Shown: positions 18,909-27,609, counted from the first letter of the stretch. The stretch: DNA of 64,000 bases from Mesorhizobium comanense (GCF_005503535.1 NZ_SCNN01000004.1:186001-250000), one strand, 5' to 3'. Numbers and translations are program-made. Notes: a model not told the origin generated them from the letters alone.

Positions 18909-19349
18909 ATGAGGGAACTGGACGCCAAGGACAGGGACATTCTCGCCATCCTGTCGAAGGAGGCCCGCATCCCGCTGAAGTCGCTTGCCGGGCGCATCGG
19001 CCTGTCGCGCAGCGCGACCAGCGAACGCGTGGCCTCGCTGGAAAAGAGCGGCGTCATAAGGGGCTACCGCGCCGATATCGGCCAGATGGACGCGGGGCTT
19101 GTCCGCGCCTTCCTGCTGGTCACGCTTATCCGCACGCCGTCGATCGGCATCCTCGACCAGCTGGCGCGCTATCCGGAAGTGCGCCGGGTGTCGTCGGTCA
19201 GCGGTCAGCTCGATCTCATCGTCGAGGTCGAAGTGAAATCGATCGACAGGCTCAACACGGTTCGCGATCTCGTTGCCACGCTCGGCGGTGTCGAGGACCT
19301 GACGACCGCCATCGTGCTTCGCCGTGACATCGAACGTGCCGCCGAGTGA
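18909..19349 (+). CDS. Lrp/AsnC-family transcriptional regulator
   Basis: 146-residue feast/famine regulator. The N-terminal HTH (LDAKDRDILAILSKEARIPLKSLAGRIGLSRSATSERVASLEKSGVI, residues 4-50) is followed by the RAM ligand domain (about 65-140), with the YPEVRRVSSVSGQLDLIVEVEV strands typical of AsnC effectors. It is divergent from the aminotransferase fusion, the classic position for local control by the amino-acid substrate of the neighbouring enzyme. GAGCATGGGGAC precedes the ATG. Confidence 0.92.
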   Translation: MRELDAKDRDILAILSKEARIPLKSLAGRIGLSRSATSERVASLEKSGVIRGYRADIGQMDAGLVRAFLLVTLIRTPSIGILDQLARYPEVRRVSSVSGQLDLIVEVEVKSIDRLNTVRDLVATLGGVEDLTTAIVLRRDIERAAE

Positions 19350-19386
19350 CGGAGCGTCCCGGCATAGCCTTCGCGACGCCTTCGGC

Positions 19387-19920
19387 CTATCCGGCGATTT
19401 CGAGGAGCGAGGATACCAGCAGCTCGCGCTCTTCCTTCGACAGCACGTCGGAATCGAACAGGTTCATGCTGCGCAGGCCTTCGATGGCCAGATAGCAGAC
19501 CAGCAGCGATCTGAGATCGTTCCTGCCGCCCTTCAGTCTTTCGAACAGCTGCCGCTTGAACGTCTTGATCGGCGTCATGAAATCGGGGTCCTCGGCGATC
19601 GCCGAAAATATCCAGGATGCCGACGGCTGCTTGTCCTCGCAGTCATTGGCCGACAACCTGATATAGACGGCGAGCGGGTTCTCGCCCTTGTCGTTGCTGT
19701 TGGCGGCTTCCAGGGCCTGCTCGAATTCGCGCAGATAGCCTTCGACCAGCGCCTGCATCAATTTGGCCTTGGTCGGGAAATTATAGAGCAGTCCGCCCTT
19801 CGAGACGCCGGCGCGGCTGGCCACCGCGTCCAGCGACAGGCTGCCGGGTCCGGATTCCCGTGCAACATCAGCGGCCGCGGCGAGGATCTTCTCGCGCGAG
19901 TTCGGTCGTTGGGCTCTCAT
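19387..19920 (-). CDS. TetR/AcrR-family repressor of the RND efflux operon
   Basis: 177 residues from ATG 19920, chosen over an upstream start because GGGAGG sits four to five bases before it. The HTH is residues about 10-55 (REKILAAAADVARESG...LDAVASRAGVSKGGLLYNFPTKAKLM). The C-terminal part is a ligand domain with the FPTK and MQALVEGYL features of AcrR-like proteins. It is divergent from the RND adaptor gene, and a 14-bp perfect palindrome lies between the two. It is therefore very likely the local repressor, relieved by a pump substrate. Confidence 0.9.
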   Translation of the reverse strand: MRAQRPNSREKILAAAADVARESGPGSLSLDAVASRAGVSKGGLLYNFPTKAKLMQALVEGYLREFEQALEAANSNDKGENPLAVYIRLSANDCEDKQPSASWIFSAIAEDPDFMTPIKTFKRQLFERLKGGRNDLRSLLVCYLAIEGLRSMNLFDSDVLSKEERELLVSSLLEIAG

Positions 19921-19949
19921 GGCGCCTCCCTTCGCAAGCTTAGGCCCAA

Positions 19950-19978
19950 TTGACAAGACCGTCCAGACGGTACAGTAA
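19950..19978 (+). promoter_or_regulatory. Promoter of the RND operon with TetR operator in the spacer
   Basis: A TTGACA -35 box lies at 19950-19955. The perfect palindrome ACCGTC-CA-GACGGT (19958-19971) fills the following spacer, and CAGTAA lies where a -10 box is expected (from 19973). A repressor bound there would block polymerase. The -10 match is weak. Confidence 0.6.
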
Positions 19979-20065
19979 GACCGCCACTATTTGAAATCGG
20001 GACCCGCGGTCGATATGCGTCCCGATGTCCGAGCTTCGCGCCGGATTTCGACTGAGGGGACTTCC

Positions 20066-21370
20066 TTGTTCAAGCGCATACTCCGTATCTTCATCATCCT
20101 GGTGGTTCTGCTCGTCCTCGCGGTCGTGGTCGGCGGCATTGTCTGGTTCAACTACTTCCGCGACGGCATGATCAAGCAGTATTTCGCCACGATGAAGCCG
20201 CCAGCGGCGACCGTGTCGACGACGATCGCCAAGCCGTCGAACTGGACGCCGGGCGTCGAGGCCATCGGCACGGTGCGCGCCGTGCGCGGCGTCGACCTGA
20301 CGGTTGAAGTCAGCGGCATCGTCAAGGAAATCCCTTTCCATGCCAACGAGAAGGTCGCGTCCAACGCGGTGCTGCTCCAGCTCGACGACGCTGTCGAGCG
20401 CGCCGATCTCGAGGCGCAGAAAGCACAGGCCGCGCTCGATCAGGTATCGCTGACCCGCGCCATAGAACTGACCAAGCGTGGTGTTGGCTCTGATTCGACG
20501 CTGGACAGTGCGCGCGCCGCGGCATCCGCCTCGGCATCCCAGGTCACAAGGCTGCAGGCGGTGCTCGACCAGAAGCAGCTGACCGCGCCTTTCGCCGGCA
20601 CGGTCGGCATCCCGAAGATCGACCTCGGCCAATATCTGTCGCCCGGCACCTCGGTGGTGACGCTGCAGGATCTCGACACGATGCGAGTCGACTTCTCGGT
20701 TCCCGAACAGCAGCTCCCGCTGCTCAAGATCGGCCAGACGGTCCGGCTCGGCCTCGGCGGCGGCGGTGGTGGCGGCGATATGCCCTTCGCCGGCGCCATT
20801 CGCGGCATCGATCCCAAGATCGACCCGTCCAGCCGGCTGGTCAACATCCGCGCCGAAGTCGCCAATCCGGACGGCAAGCTGACCCCCGGCCAGTTCGTGC
20901 AGGTGCGTGTCGAACTGCCCGAGGAGCAGAACGTGCTGTCGCTGCCGCAGACGGCGCTGACCACCAGCCTCTACGGCGACTACATCTTCGTGGTGCAGCC
21001 GGCGAAGCCCGCCGAAGCGGCGCCCGCACAGGTGGAAAAGCCCGCGGACGCCAAGCCTGCCGACGCCAAGCCTGCGGACGCCAAGCCCGCGGACCCCAAG
21101 GCGGCCGATGCCGCGAAGCCTGCCGCCGATGCCAAACCGGCCGATGCGGCCAAGCCGGCGGAGGCCGAGAAGCCCGCGCTCGTGCTGTCGCAGGTCTTCG
21201 TCAAGCCAGGCCGGCGCAACCAGGGCATGGTCGAGATCGTCGAAGGGCTGAAGGCGGGTGAAGAAGTCGTCACCGCCGGCCAGAACCGTCTTTTCAACGG
21301 CATGTCCGTCAACGTCGACAACACCATCGACCCGACCAAATCGGCAAACAAGCAGGCCGACCAGCAATGA
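20066..21370 (+). CDS. RND efflux periplasmic adaptor subunit
   Basis: Membrane-fusion protein linking the inner-membrane pump to an outer-membrane channel. I place the start at TTG 20066 (434 residues) because GAGGGGA lies five bases before it and the N-terminal anchor (ILRIFIILVVLLVLAVVVGGIVWF) follows directly. An ATG at 20015 is possible. Lipoyl, alpha-hairpin and beta-barrel segments are recognisable (GTVRAVRGVDLTVEVSGIVKEI; TAPFAGTVGIPKIDLGQYLSPG; GKLTPGQFVQVRVELP). A long ADAKP-rich spacer (about residues 313-371) interrupts the membrane-proximal domain. The 3' end overlaps the pump gene by four bases. Confidence 0.9.
   Translation: MFKRILRIFIILVVLLVLAVVVGGIVWFNYFRDGMIKQYFATMKPPAATVSTTIAKPSNWTPGVEAIGTVRAVRGVDLTVEVSGIVKEIPFHANEKVASNAVLLQLDDAVERADLEAQKAQAALDQVSLTRAIELTKRGVGSDSTLDSARAAASASASQVTRLQAVLDQKQLTAPFAGTVGIPKIDLGQYLSPGTSVVTLQDLDTMRVDFSVPEQQLPLLKIGQTVRLGLGGGGGGGDMPFAGAIRGIDPKIDPSSRLVNIRAEVANPDGKLTPGQFVQVRVELPEEQNVLSLPQTALTTSLYGDYIFVVQPAKPAEAAPAQVEKPADAKPADAKPADAKPADPKAADAAKPAADAKPADAAKPAEAEKPALVLSQVFVKPGRRNQGMVEIVEGLKAGEEVVTAGQNRLFNGMSVNVDNTIDPTKSANKQADQQ
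21001..21175 (+). repeat. In-frame ADAKP repeat within the adaptor gene
   Basis: Near-perfect 15-bp units (GCGGACGCCAAGCCT and variants) repeat at 21044-21058, 21059-21073, 21074-21088 and partly 21089-21100. Looser AKPADA-type repeats extend to 21175. The encoded segment is rich in Ala, Pro, Lys and Asp, with no expected fold. It is a likely hotspot for slippage and length variation. Confidence 0.85.
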
Positions 21371-24300
21371 GCGTTTCCGATCTCTTCATTCGCCGGCCCG
21401 TCCTGTCGACGGTGCTTGCCTGCATGATCCTGCTCCTGGGGTTCCAGGGCATCTTCAACCTGTCGATCCGGCAGTATCCGAAGGTCGACGAAACCGCGAT
21501 CACGATCACGACCGCCTATCCGGGCGCCAGCGCCGACCTGATCCAGGGCTTCATTTCCGCCCCGATCGCGCGCGCCGTCGCCTCGACGGAAAACATCGAC
21601 TACGTCACCTCGTCGAGCAGCCCGTCCTCCAGCACCGTGACGGTGCAGATGAAGCTCGGCTCCGATCCGGACACCGCGCTGACGGAAGTGCTGTCGAAGG
21701 TGCAGGGCGTGCGCGGCACCTTGCCGGACGCGTCCAAGGACCCTGTCATCGTCAAGGGTACCGGCCAGCAGTTCGCGATGATGTACATCTCGATGCAGAA
21801 TCCGAACATGACCAAGGAGCAGCTGACCGAGTACATCCAGCGCGTCATCCGGCCCCGCATGTCGACGGTCGAGGGCGTCGCCGACGTCCAGATTTTCGGC
21901 GCCCAGCAATATTCTATGCGCGTCTGGATCGATCCGGTCCGGCTTGCCGCGCGCGGCGTGACGGCGGCCGAAGTGCTGACGGCGATCAACAACTCCAACT
22001 TCCTGTCGGCGCCCGGCAACACCCAGAACGAGTTCGTGGTCTCCTCGATCACCGTGCGCTCGACGCTGCAGACGCCGGAAGCCTTCGCCGAACTGCCGCT
22101 ACGCTCCACCGACGGCAATGTCGTGCGGCTGCGAGACGTGGCACGCATCGAACTCGGCGCCGAAAACACCGACACCCGGGTGAGCTTCAACGGCAAGCCC
22201 GGCACCTTCCTCGCCATCTTCCCGACGCCTGCCGCCAACCCGCTGACAACCGCGGCCGCGCTCACCAAGCTCGTCCCGCAGATCCAGGAGACGCTGCCGA
22301 AGGGAATGACGATCGAGGTCGTCTATGACGCCACCGGCCAGATCAGCGCCTCGATCGACGAAGTGTTCAAGACCATCGCCGAAGCGGTCGCCATCGTCGT
22401 CGTCGTCATTCTTCTGTTCCTCGGCTCCTTCCGTTCGGTGATGATGCCCATCGTCACCATTCCGCTGTCGCTGATCGGCGTCTGCTTCCTTCTGTTCGCG
22501 GTCGGATACTCGATCAACCTGCTGTCGCTGCTGGCCATGGTGCTGGCGATCGGCCTTGTCGTCGACGATGCCATCGTGGTGGTGGAGAACATCCACCGCC
22601 ATATGGAGGAAGACCATATGTCGCCGATGCAGGCCGCCTTCAACGGCATGCGCGAGATCGCCACCGCCATTGTCGCCATGACAATGACGCTGGCGGCCGT
22701 GTTCGCGCCGCTGGCCTTCACCGGCGGCCTCACCGGTGCGCTGTTTCGCGAATTCGCGGTGACGCTGGCCGGCTCCGTGGTGCTGTCGGGCATCATCGCC
22801 ATCACCATCACACCGATGATGTCGGCGCGCCTCCTGAAGCCCGGCAATGCCGGCCGTTTCCAGCGTATCGTCGACGGCGCCTTCTCGCGGGTCGAGCATG
22901 TCTACGAGCGAGCCGTCACCGGCTCGCTGAACTATCGCCCCTTGACGCTGATCATCGTGCTGGCGCTCGTCGGCGTGACCGGCTTCATGTTCACCAAGAC
23001 GTCGAGCGAACTGGCACCGGAAGAGGATCAGGGCTTCCTGCTCTCGCTGGTCACGGCGCCGCGTTATGCGACATCCGACTACACCGAGACCTACGTCAAT
23101 CAGATCCTGGGCCTTGTGAAGGACATTCCCGAAACGCGGGCGCAATTCTCGGCCGTCGCCTTTGGCGGCGCGACCAACAGCGCCTTCGTCGGCTTCGCCT
23201 TCAAGGACTGGGCCGAGCGCAAGCGCAATTCCAAGCAATTGCAGGCCGACATCACCGCCCGTATCGCCAAGGTGGCGGGCGTACAGGCTTTCGTCTTCGC
23301 GCCGCCGACGCTGCCGGGTTCCGGCGGCGGCCTGCCGATCGCCATGGTGGTGCGTTCGACCGGCACCCCGGCGGAGGTCTTCGAGGAGGCAGAGAAGATC
23401 AAGAACAAGGCGCAGGCTTCGGGCCGCTTCATCGTCGTGCAGAACTCCATGGCCTATGACGCGCCGCAGGTGACGGTGACCATCGACCGCGACCGTGCCG
23501 CAGCCCTCAACCTGCCGATCGCCGACATCGGCCGCACCCTCACTTTGCTGGTGGGCGGCGCCGAAGTGGCGCAGTTCGACCGCGACTCGAACAGCTACGA
23601 CATCATCCCGCAGGTGCCGCAGGAATTCCGCGACAACCCAGAAAGGCTCGGCGAATATTTCGTGCGCAGCGTGACGGGCGAGATGGTGCCGCTGTCGGCC
23701 GTGGTGAAGATTTCCAACAACGCGGCCCCCGCGGCGATCGAGCAGTTCAACCAGTTGAATTCCTCGACGATTTCAGCGCTCCCGCTGCCCGGAGTCACCA
23801 CCGGCGACGGCTTGAAAGTGCTGGAAGACCTCGCCAGGGAGACCTTGCCCGATACCTTCTTCGTCGACTATTCCGGCCAGTCCCGGCAGGAGAAGGAGCA
23901 GGGCAACACCATCCTGATCGCATTTGCCGCCGCCGTCGTCGTCATCTATCTGGTGCTGGCGGCGCAGTTCGAGAGCTTCCGCGACCCGCTGATCATCATG
24001 ATGGCGGTGCCGTTGTCGATCTTCGGCGCGATCGTGCCGCTCAATATCGGTCTCGGTACGCTCAACATCTACACGCAGGTCGGCCTGATCACGCTGATCG
24101 GTCTGATCACCAAGCACGGCATTCTCCTTGTCGAGTTCGCCAACCAGCAACGCGAGGCCCATGGCATGCGACGGCGGGACGCCATCATCGCTTCGGCCAA
24201 GGTGCGTCTGCGGCCGATCCTGATGACGACGGCGGCGATGGCGCTTGGCGTGGTGCCGCTGATCACCTCCAGCGGCGCCGGTGCCGCGGCCCGCTATTCA

Positions 24301-24450
24301 ATGGGCCTGGTGATCTTCACCGGCATCCTGGTCGGCACCATGTTCACGCTGTTCGTCGTGCCGATGTTCTACACTTTCATCGCCAGCAAGGACCTGCCCA
24401 AGCACGCCGAGAAGCCGGATCCGAAACTGATGCCGGCGCTGCAGGACTGA
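21367..24450 (+). CDS. RND multidrug efflux transporter, inner-membrane pump (AcrB/MexF-like)
   Basis: 1027-residue HAE1-type proton-driven exporter. Typical start SVSDLFIRRPVLSTVLACMILLLG, pore-domain repeat AYPGASADLIQ, proton-relay Asp pair in GLVVDDAIVVVENIHRHM (TM4), and TM10 lysine in LITKHGILLVEFANQ. Two halves with six membrane segments each plus large periplasmic loops match AcrB in length and order. ATG 21367 overlaps the adaptor stop. No outer-membrane factor gene follows, so a TolC-like partner must be encoded elsewhere. A strong intrinsic terminator lies 20 bp after the stop. The substrate is unknown. Confidence 0.95.
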   Translation: MSVSDLFIRRPVLSTVLACMILLLGFQGIFNLSIRQYPKVDETAITITTAYPGASADLIQGFISAPIARAVASTENIDYVTSSSSPSSSTVTVQMKLGSDPDTALTEVLSKVQGVRGTLPDASKDPVIVKGTGQQFAMMYISMQNPNMTKEQLTEYIQRVIRPRMSTVEGVADVQIFGAQQYSMRVWIDPVRLAARGVTAAEVLTAINNSNFLSAPGNTQNEFVVSSITVRSTLQTPEAFAELPLRSTDGNVVRLRDVARIELGAENTDTRVSFNGKPGTFLAIFPTPAANPLTTAAALTKLVPQIQETLPKGMTIEVVYDATGQISASIDEVFKTIAEAVAIVVVVILLFLGSFRSVMMPIVTIPLSLIGVCFLLFAVGYSINLLSLLAMVLAIGLVVDDAIVVVENIHRHMEEDHMSPMQAAFNGMREIATAIVAMTMTLAAVFAPLAFTGGLTGALFREFAVTLAGSVVLSGIIAITITPMMSARLLKPGNAGRFQRIVDGAFSRVEHVYERAVTGSLNYRPLTLIIVLALVGVTGFMFTKTSSELAPEEDQGFLLSLVTAPRYATSDYTETYVNQILGLVKDIPETRAQFSAVAFGGATNSAFVGFAFKDWAERKRNSKQLQADITARIAKVAGVQAFVFAPPTLPGSGGGLPIAMVVRSTGTPAEVFEEAEKIKNKAQASGRFIVVQNSMAYDAPQVTVTIDRDRAAALNLPIADIGRTLTLLVGGAEVAQFDRDSNSYDIIPQVPQEFRDNPERLGEYFVRSVTGEMVPLSAVVKISNNAAPAAIEQFNQLNSSTISALPLPGVTTGDGLKVLEDLARETLPDTFFVDYSGQSRQEKEQGNTILIAFAAAVVVIYLVLAAQFESFRDPLIIMMAVPLSIFGAIVPLNIGLGTLNIYTQVGLITLIGLITKHGILLVEFANQQREAHGMRRRDAIIASAKVRLRPILMTTAAMALGVVPLITSSGAGAAARYSMGLVIFTGILVGTMFTLFVVPMFYTFIASKDLPKHAEKPDPKLMPALQD

Positions 24451-24470
24451 CAAAAGCCGAACAACAAAAA

Positions 24471-24500
24471 GAGGCCGGGAATTTCCCGGCCTCTTTTTTT
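24471..24500 (+). terminator. Intrinsic terminator of the RND operon
   Basis: GAGGCCGGGA and TCCCGGCCTC form a perfect 10-bp stem with a 3-base loop, followed by seven T residues. The A-run on the left side means it could also work leftward for the L,D-transpeptidase gene. Confidence 0.93.
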
Positions 24501-24597
24501 GGCTGTGCTCGGTACCGCGCGAAATGCTCCGCCGGGAGCCCTGGGCGGGCGCGGCAGTCCGCCGGCCCGCCCACAGCCTGCTACTTGACCCCGGCCG

Positions 24598-25059
24598 CTA
24601 CTTGACGATGACGATGCTGGTGTTGGCCGGCCCGAAGGTCTCGACCAGCTGATAGAAATCGGCGGCATTGTCGGGGTGCAGCCGCACGCAGCCATGCGAG
24701 GCGGGCTGGCCGAGGCGCTTGATGGCATAGGTGGCGTGCACCGCGTAGCCGCCGCTGAAGAACACCGAATGCGGCATCGGCGCGTTGTCGTATTTCTTCG
24801 AATACCACATCTCATGCATGCGCGTCGGCTTGAACGAACCGGTCGGCGTCACATGCGCCCTGTCGCCGGTGGAGACCTTCCAGGCGAAGGTCGGCCGTCC
24901 GTCGACCGATACCTCCATGATCTGCTCCGAAAGCGACACGCGTGCCACGATCCTGTTGGCCGCATGGGCGGCGCCCGAACCGGCACCGAACAGAAGTGCC
25001 GCCCCCGTCAGCGCGGCGGCGGTGATGTTGATGAGCTTTGCGGAAGTGGCGATGTGCAT
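24598..25059 (-). CDS. Exported L,D-transpeptidase (YkuD domain)
   Basis: 153-residue periplasmic enzyme that would form 3-3 peptidoglycan cross-links or attach proteins to peptidoglycan. Signal peptide: hydrophobic TAAALTGAALLFGAG, cleavage after AHA. The YkuD signature is complete: H108 in GYAVHATYAIKRLGQPASHGCVRL, then H122, catalytic Cys C124 and R126 in SHGCVR. VTPTGSF precedes it as usual. It is at the short end of the family, with no LysM or PG-binding domain. It stands alone on its strand between the RND terminator and an AT-richer region. Confidence 0.92.
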   Translation of the reverse strand: MHIATSAKLINITAAALTGAALLFGAGSGAAHAANRIVARVSLSEQIMEVSVDGRPTFAWKVSTGDRAHVTPTGSFKPTRMHEMWYSKKYDNAPMPHSVFFSGGYAVHATYAIKRLGQPASHGCVRLHPDNAADFYQLVETFGPANTSIVIVK

Positions 25060-25364
25060 GATGTCCCTCTCTCTGCCGGCCCGGCCGGCTCCATCTGATG
25101 ACCGGCTTATCGTTGCATCATGTTTCGGAGAGATTTCGCTAAATATTCGTTTTTGTTTCGAGTGTGTTTCCTCTGGTTAACGCGCTGCGCGCCAAAGACA
25201 GGCTCTCCCATCTTCATCGCGCATGGCTTGTCACTACACATGGGTATTTTCTCCGAAACGAAAGTTCGGATTGCGCTAATATGAAAACTTTACCTCTATT
25301 TTCGAAACCAATCTGCAACAAAGCGCGGGTTCTGGCGGCATGATCCGGATACGGAGCCGAAGCA
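25060..25364. other. Intergenic stretch without a recognisable gene
   Basis: About 300 bp, AT-richer than its surroundings, upstream of the divergent L,D-transpeptidase and the small membrane-protein gene. It should hold both promoters, but I could not identify clear boxes, and open frames here lack coding character. Confidence 0.5.
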
Positions 25365-25727
25365 ATGTTGACGCAACGAAAGCAGACGGCAACGGCCATG
25401 GGAACGAAATCGAACATCTGGTCCTGGATTTTCGGGATCAGCATCGCGGCGGCAGCCATCGGCGGTGTCGGCATTGTTGCCGGCGACCCTGTGGCGCGGC
25501 TCGCGGCGATGACATCGAGCGAGATCTCGACCCTTCACGTCGCCCTGTTTTCAGCCACGGTCTGGATTTTATCCAGCCTGCGCATCGCCCGGCTCAAGGC
25601 CCTCTGGCGGGTTGGCCTTCGGCTGGCATTGCGCGGCCCCTCCGGCAACTTGCTGCCGAGAGGACCGAAGGCCCGCGCCGCCGCGGGGGGCTCCGTAGGC
25701 GGCGCGGGCACTTCGGGAGGCTCCTGA
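25365..25727 (+). CDS. Small hypothetical membrane protein
   Basis: 120-residue open frame, not recognised. Residues about 18-42 (IWSWIFGISIAAAAIGGVGIVAG) and about 54-72 (EISTLHVALFSATVWILSSL) could be membrane segments, and the C-terminus is Gly/Ala/Arg-rich (RAAAGGSVGGAGTSGGS). GGAG lies about eleven bases before the ATG. ATG 25398 is an alternative start. It is followed 57 bp later by another tiny exported-protein gene on the same strand. It could be a real but fast-evolving protein. Confidence 0.45.
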   Translation: MLTQRKQTATAMGTKSNIWSWIFGISIAAAAIGGVGIVAGDPVARLAAMTSSEISTLHVALFSATVWILSSLRIARLKALWRVGLRLALRGPSGNLLPRGPKARAAAGGSVGGAGTSGGS

Positions 25728-25783
25728 AGCGACCCGCGACAGATCATTTTTTTGAAGAATTGGTATTTCCGGAGATTGGAACG

Positions 25784-25951
25784 ATGAAGACGAAATTCGC
25801 GGCCTCCGTGCTTTCCGCATTGCTGTACGCGCAGGGCCTGCTCGGCTTTGCCGCCCTCGCCACCGTGCTTCTCAAGGACCGCGCCCACGCGAGCGAACTC
25901 ACTTCTGGCAAGGACATGCCGTCGGGTCCGTCCTTGCTGGTGGTGCGCTGA
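25784..25951 (+). CDS. Tiny exported or membrane protein (55 residues)
   Basis: Starts at ATG 25784 with GGAGATTGGA immediately upstream. The sequence is a basic N-terminus (MKTKF) followed by a hydrophobic stretch (SALLYAQGLLGFAALATVLL) and a possible signal-peptidase site near AHA-SEL, leaving about 20 mature residues. It has no known domain. The good ribosome site and signal-like organisation argue that it is translated. The function is unknown. Confidence 0.55.
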   Translation: MKTKFAASVLSALLYAQGLLGFAALATVLLKDRAHASELTSGKDMPSGPSLLVVR

Positions 25952-26018
25952 GCGTCCGGGGCATCGGCAAGTGGAACCTCCGATGCTCGATCACCAAGAT
26001 ATTCCGCGTGCTCCGCCG

Positions 26019-26717
26019 TCAGTCGGCGAACTGCCGCGGCGGATCGAAGCGGTAGCCGGCGCCACGTATCGTAGTGATGGTCTCGGTATCGAGCTTGCGG
26101 CGCAGCCGCACGATGCGCGAATCGATCGACCGGTCGAAGGCATCCGCATTCTCGGCCGGCGCGGCGGCGATGATGTCGTCACGCGTCAGCACCTTGCGTG
26201 GGCTTGCCAGGAACAGCCTGAGCAGCGCCACCTGGCCGGGCGAAAGCTGTTCCTCCGCGCCGGAGCGGTGCATGACGATCGCCGAGCGCAGATCGACGGT
26301 CGCGTTCTCCAGCACGATCAGTTCCTGGTTGCCCCTGCCGCGCCGCGAAAGCAGGCCGCCGACACGGGCGGCGAGTTCGCGCACATTGAGCGGACTTTCG
26401 ACGACATCGGCCGCGCCAAGCTCAAGCGCCAGCACCTTGTCGACGAGATCGCCCGGCCGGCAGATCAGGATGAAGTCCGGTCCTTCCTCGCCGCCGCTTT
26501 TGCTCCCGTAGCGCCTGAGCAGCTCCCGCCCCTCCGCCTGGCTGAGGCTGTCACCCACGACGACGACATCGATACCCGAGCCGGCCAGCAGCGATTCCGC
26601 CTCCCAGGGCTGTCGCGCCTGGCGCACATCATGGCCACGGCGCTCCAGATGGTCGGCCAGTTCGCTCGCCACGACTTCGGCGACGGAGACAAGCGCGATG
26701 ACGGCTCGTGCGGCCAT
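26019..26717 (-). CDS. OmpR-type winged-helix regulator with degenerate receiver domain
   Basis: 232 residues from ATG 26717 (TTG 26726 is possible). The C-terminal half is a Trans_reg_C winged helix (LSPGQVALLRLFLASPRKVLTRDDII... RRKLDTETITTIRGAGYRFDPP). The N-terminal half aligns with receivers but lacks their chemistry. The acidic pocket near the start is missing (VIALVSVAEVV). The phospho-acceptor position is Gly55 (VVVVGDSLSQAEG), although Asp56 is next to it. The switch lysine is replaced by Ser (VVESPLNVREL). It is therefore probably phosphorylation-independent or controlled by dimerisation or ligand. It is divergent from a canonical OmpR-type regulator only 45 bp away. Confidence 0.82.
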   Translation of the reverse strand: MAARAVIALVSVAEVVASELADHLERRGHDVRQARQPWEAESLLAGSGIDVVVVGDSLSQAEGRELLRRYGSKSGGEEGPDFILICRPGDLVDKVLALELGAADVVESPLNVRELAARVGGLLSRRGRGNQELIVLENATVDLRSAIVMHRSGAEEQLSPGQVALLRLFLASPRKVLTRDDIIAAAPAENADAFDRSIDSRIVRLRRKLDTETITTIRGAGYRFDPPRQFAD

Positions 26718-26762
26718 GTTTTCCAACCGTTCCCTGGCAACCGGATATGAGTGCTGGACATC

Positions 26763-27536
26763 ATGTTTATACCCAATCTACTTTCCACTGAAAGTGGCAG
26801 CGAGGGCATCGTGCGGGCAAGAATTGTCATCGTCGAGGACGAGCCCGACCTGAGGGACGCGGTGGCCGAGTATCTCGGCGCCGCCGGCTATGACGTGGCG
26901 ACCGCGGAAACCGCGGCCGCTGCGCGTGCCCTGGTCGAGACGCAGTCCTTCCACCTGGCCATCCTCGACATCGCCATGCCCGGCGAGGACGGGCTTTCGC
27001 TCGGCCGCTGGCTGCGATCGAAATTGCCCATCGGCATCATCTACGCGACCGCCGCCGGCACCGCGCTGGACCGCATCGTGGGACTGGAACTGGGCGCCGA
27101 CGACTATATCGTCAAACCTTACGAGCTGCGCGAAGTGCTGGCGAGGGTCCGCAGCGTGCTGCGCCGCGTCCCGCAACCAACGGAATTGATGGACAGGAAG
27201 GACAGGACCGAGCGCCGCTCCGTCGCCTTCGGCACCTTCCACGCCGATCTCGACGGCAGGCTGGTCACCGGCGCCAACGGCTCGGTGATCGATATGGCCA
27301 AGAGCGAGTTCGACGTGCTGGAGGTTTTTCTGACCCGCGCCAACCGGCTGCTGACGCGCGCCGCGATCTCGGAGGCGATCGGTTTCACCGAGGATCCCGA
27401 ATCCTCGCGTGCCGTCGACATCCGCATCATGCGCCTGAGGAAAAAGATCGAGGCGGATCCCGCCAATCCGAAATTCCTGCGCACGGTGCGCGGCGAGGGC
27501 TATATATTTTCGCTGCCGGCCGGCGACGGGAACTGA
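26763..27536 (+). CDS. OmpR-family response regulator
   Basis: DNA-binding response regulator of about 257 residues. The start is uncertain: ATG 26763, GTG 26751, or GTG 26811, which has GAGGG before it and starts directly at RARIVIVEDEPDLRD. The receiver is intact (acidic EDE, phospho-Asp in LAILDIAMPGEDG, Lys in DYIVKPYEL). The C-terminal winged helix reads MAKSEFDVLEVFLTRANRLLTRAAI... RLRKKIEADPANPKFLRTVRGEGYIF. The hybrid histidine kinase gene follows 73 bp downstream on the same strand and is the probable partner. Confidence 0.9.
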   Translation: MFIPNLLSTESGSEGIVRARIVIVEDEPDLRDAVAEYLGAAGYDVATAETAAAARALVETQSFHLAILDIAMPGEDGLSLGRWLRSKLPIGIIYATAAGTALDRIVGLELGADDYIVKPYELREVLARVRSVLRRVPQPTELMDRKDRTERRSVAFGTFHADLDGRLVTGANGSVIDMAKSEFDVLEVFLTRANRLLTRAAISEAIGFTEDPESSRAVDIRIMRLRKKIEADPANPKFLRTVRGEGYIFSLPAGDGN

Positions 27537-27609
27537 GCGCGACACCCGAGAGGGTTCGCAGCCGTCGCCCGCCGACCGACCTGGCATGGCTTTGGAATGA
27601 CGGCTGACA

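Noticed and set aside
15776..19327. 1183-residue open frame on the plus strand
   Set aside because: It is antisense to the APH/M23/aminotransferase fusion, is rich in Arg, His, Gly and Asp, and has no domain. It is a shadow of high-GC codon bias.
21044..21100. Tandem 15-bp repeats considered as a CRISPR array
   Set aside because: They are in-frame, have no spacers and encode ADAKP units of the adaptor protein.
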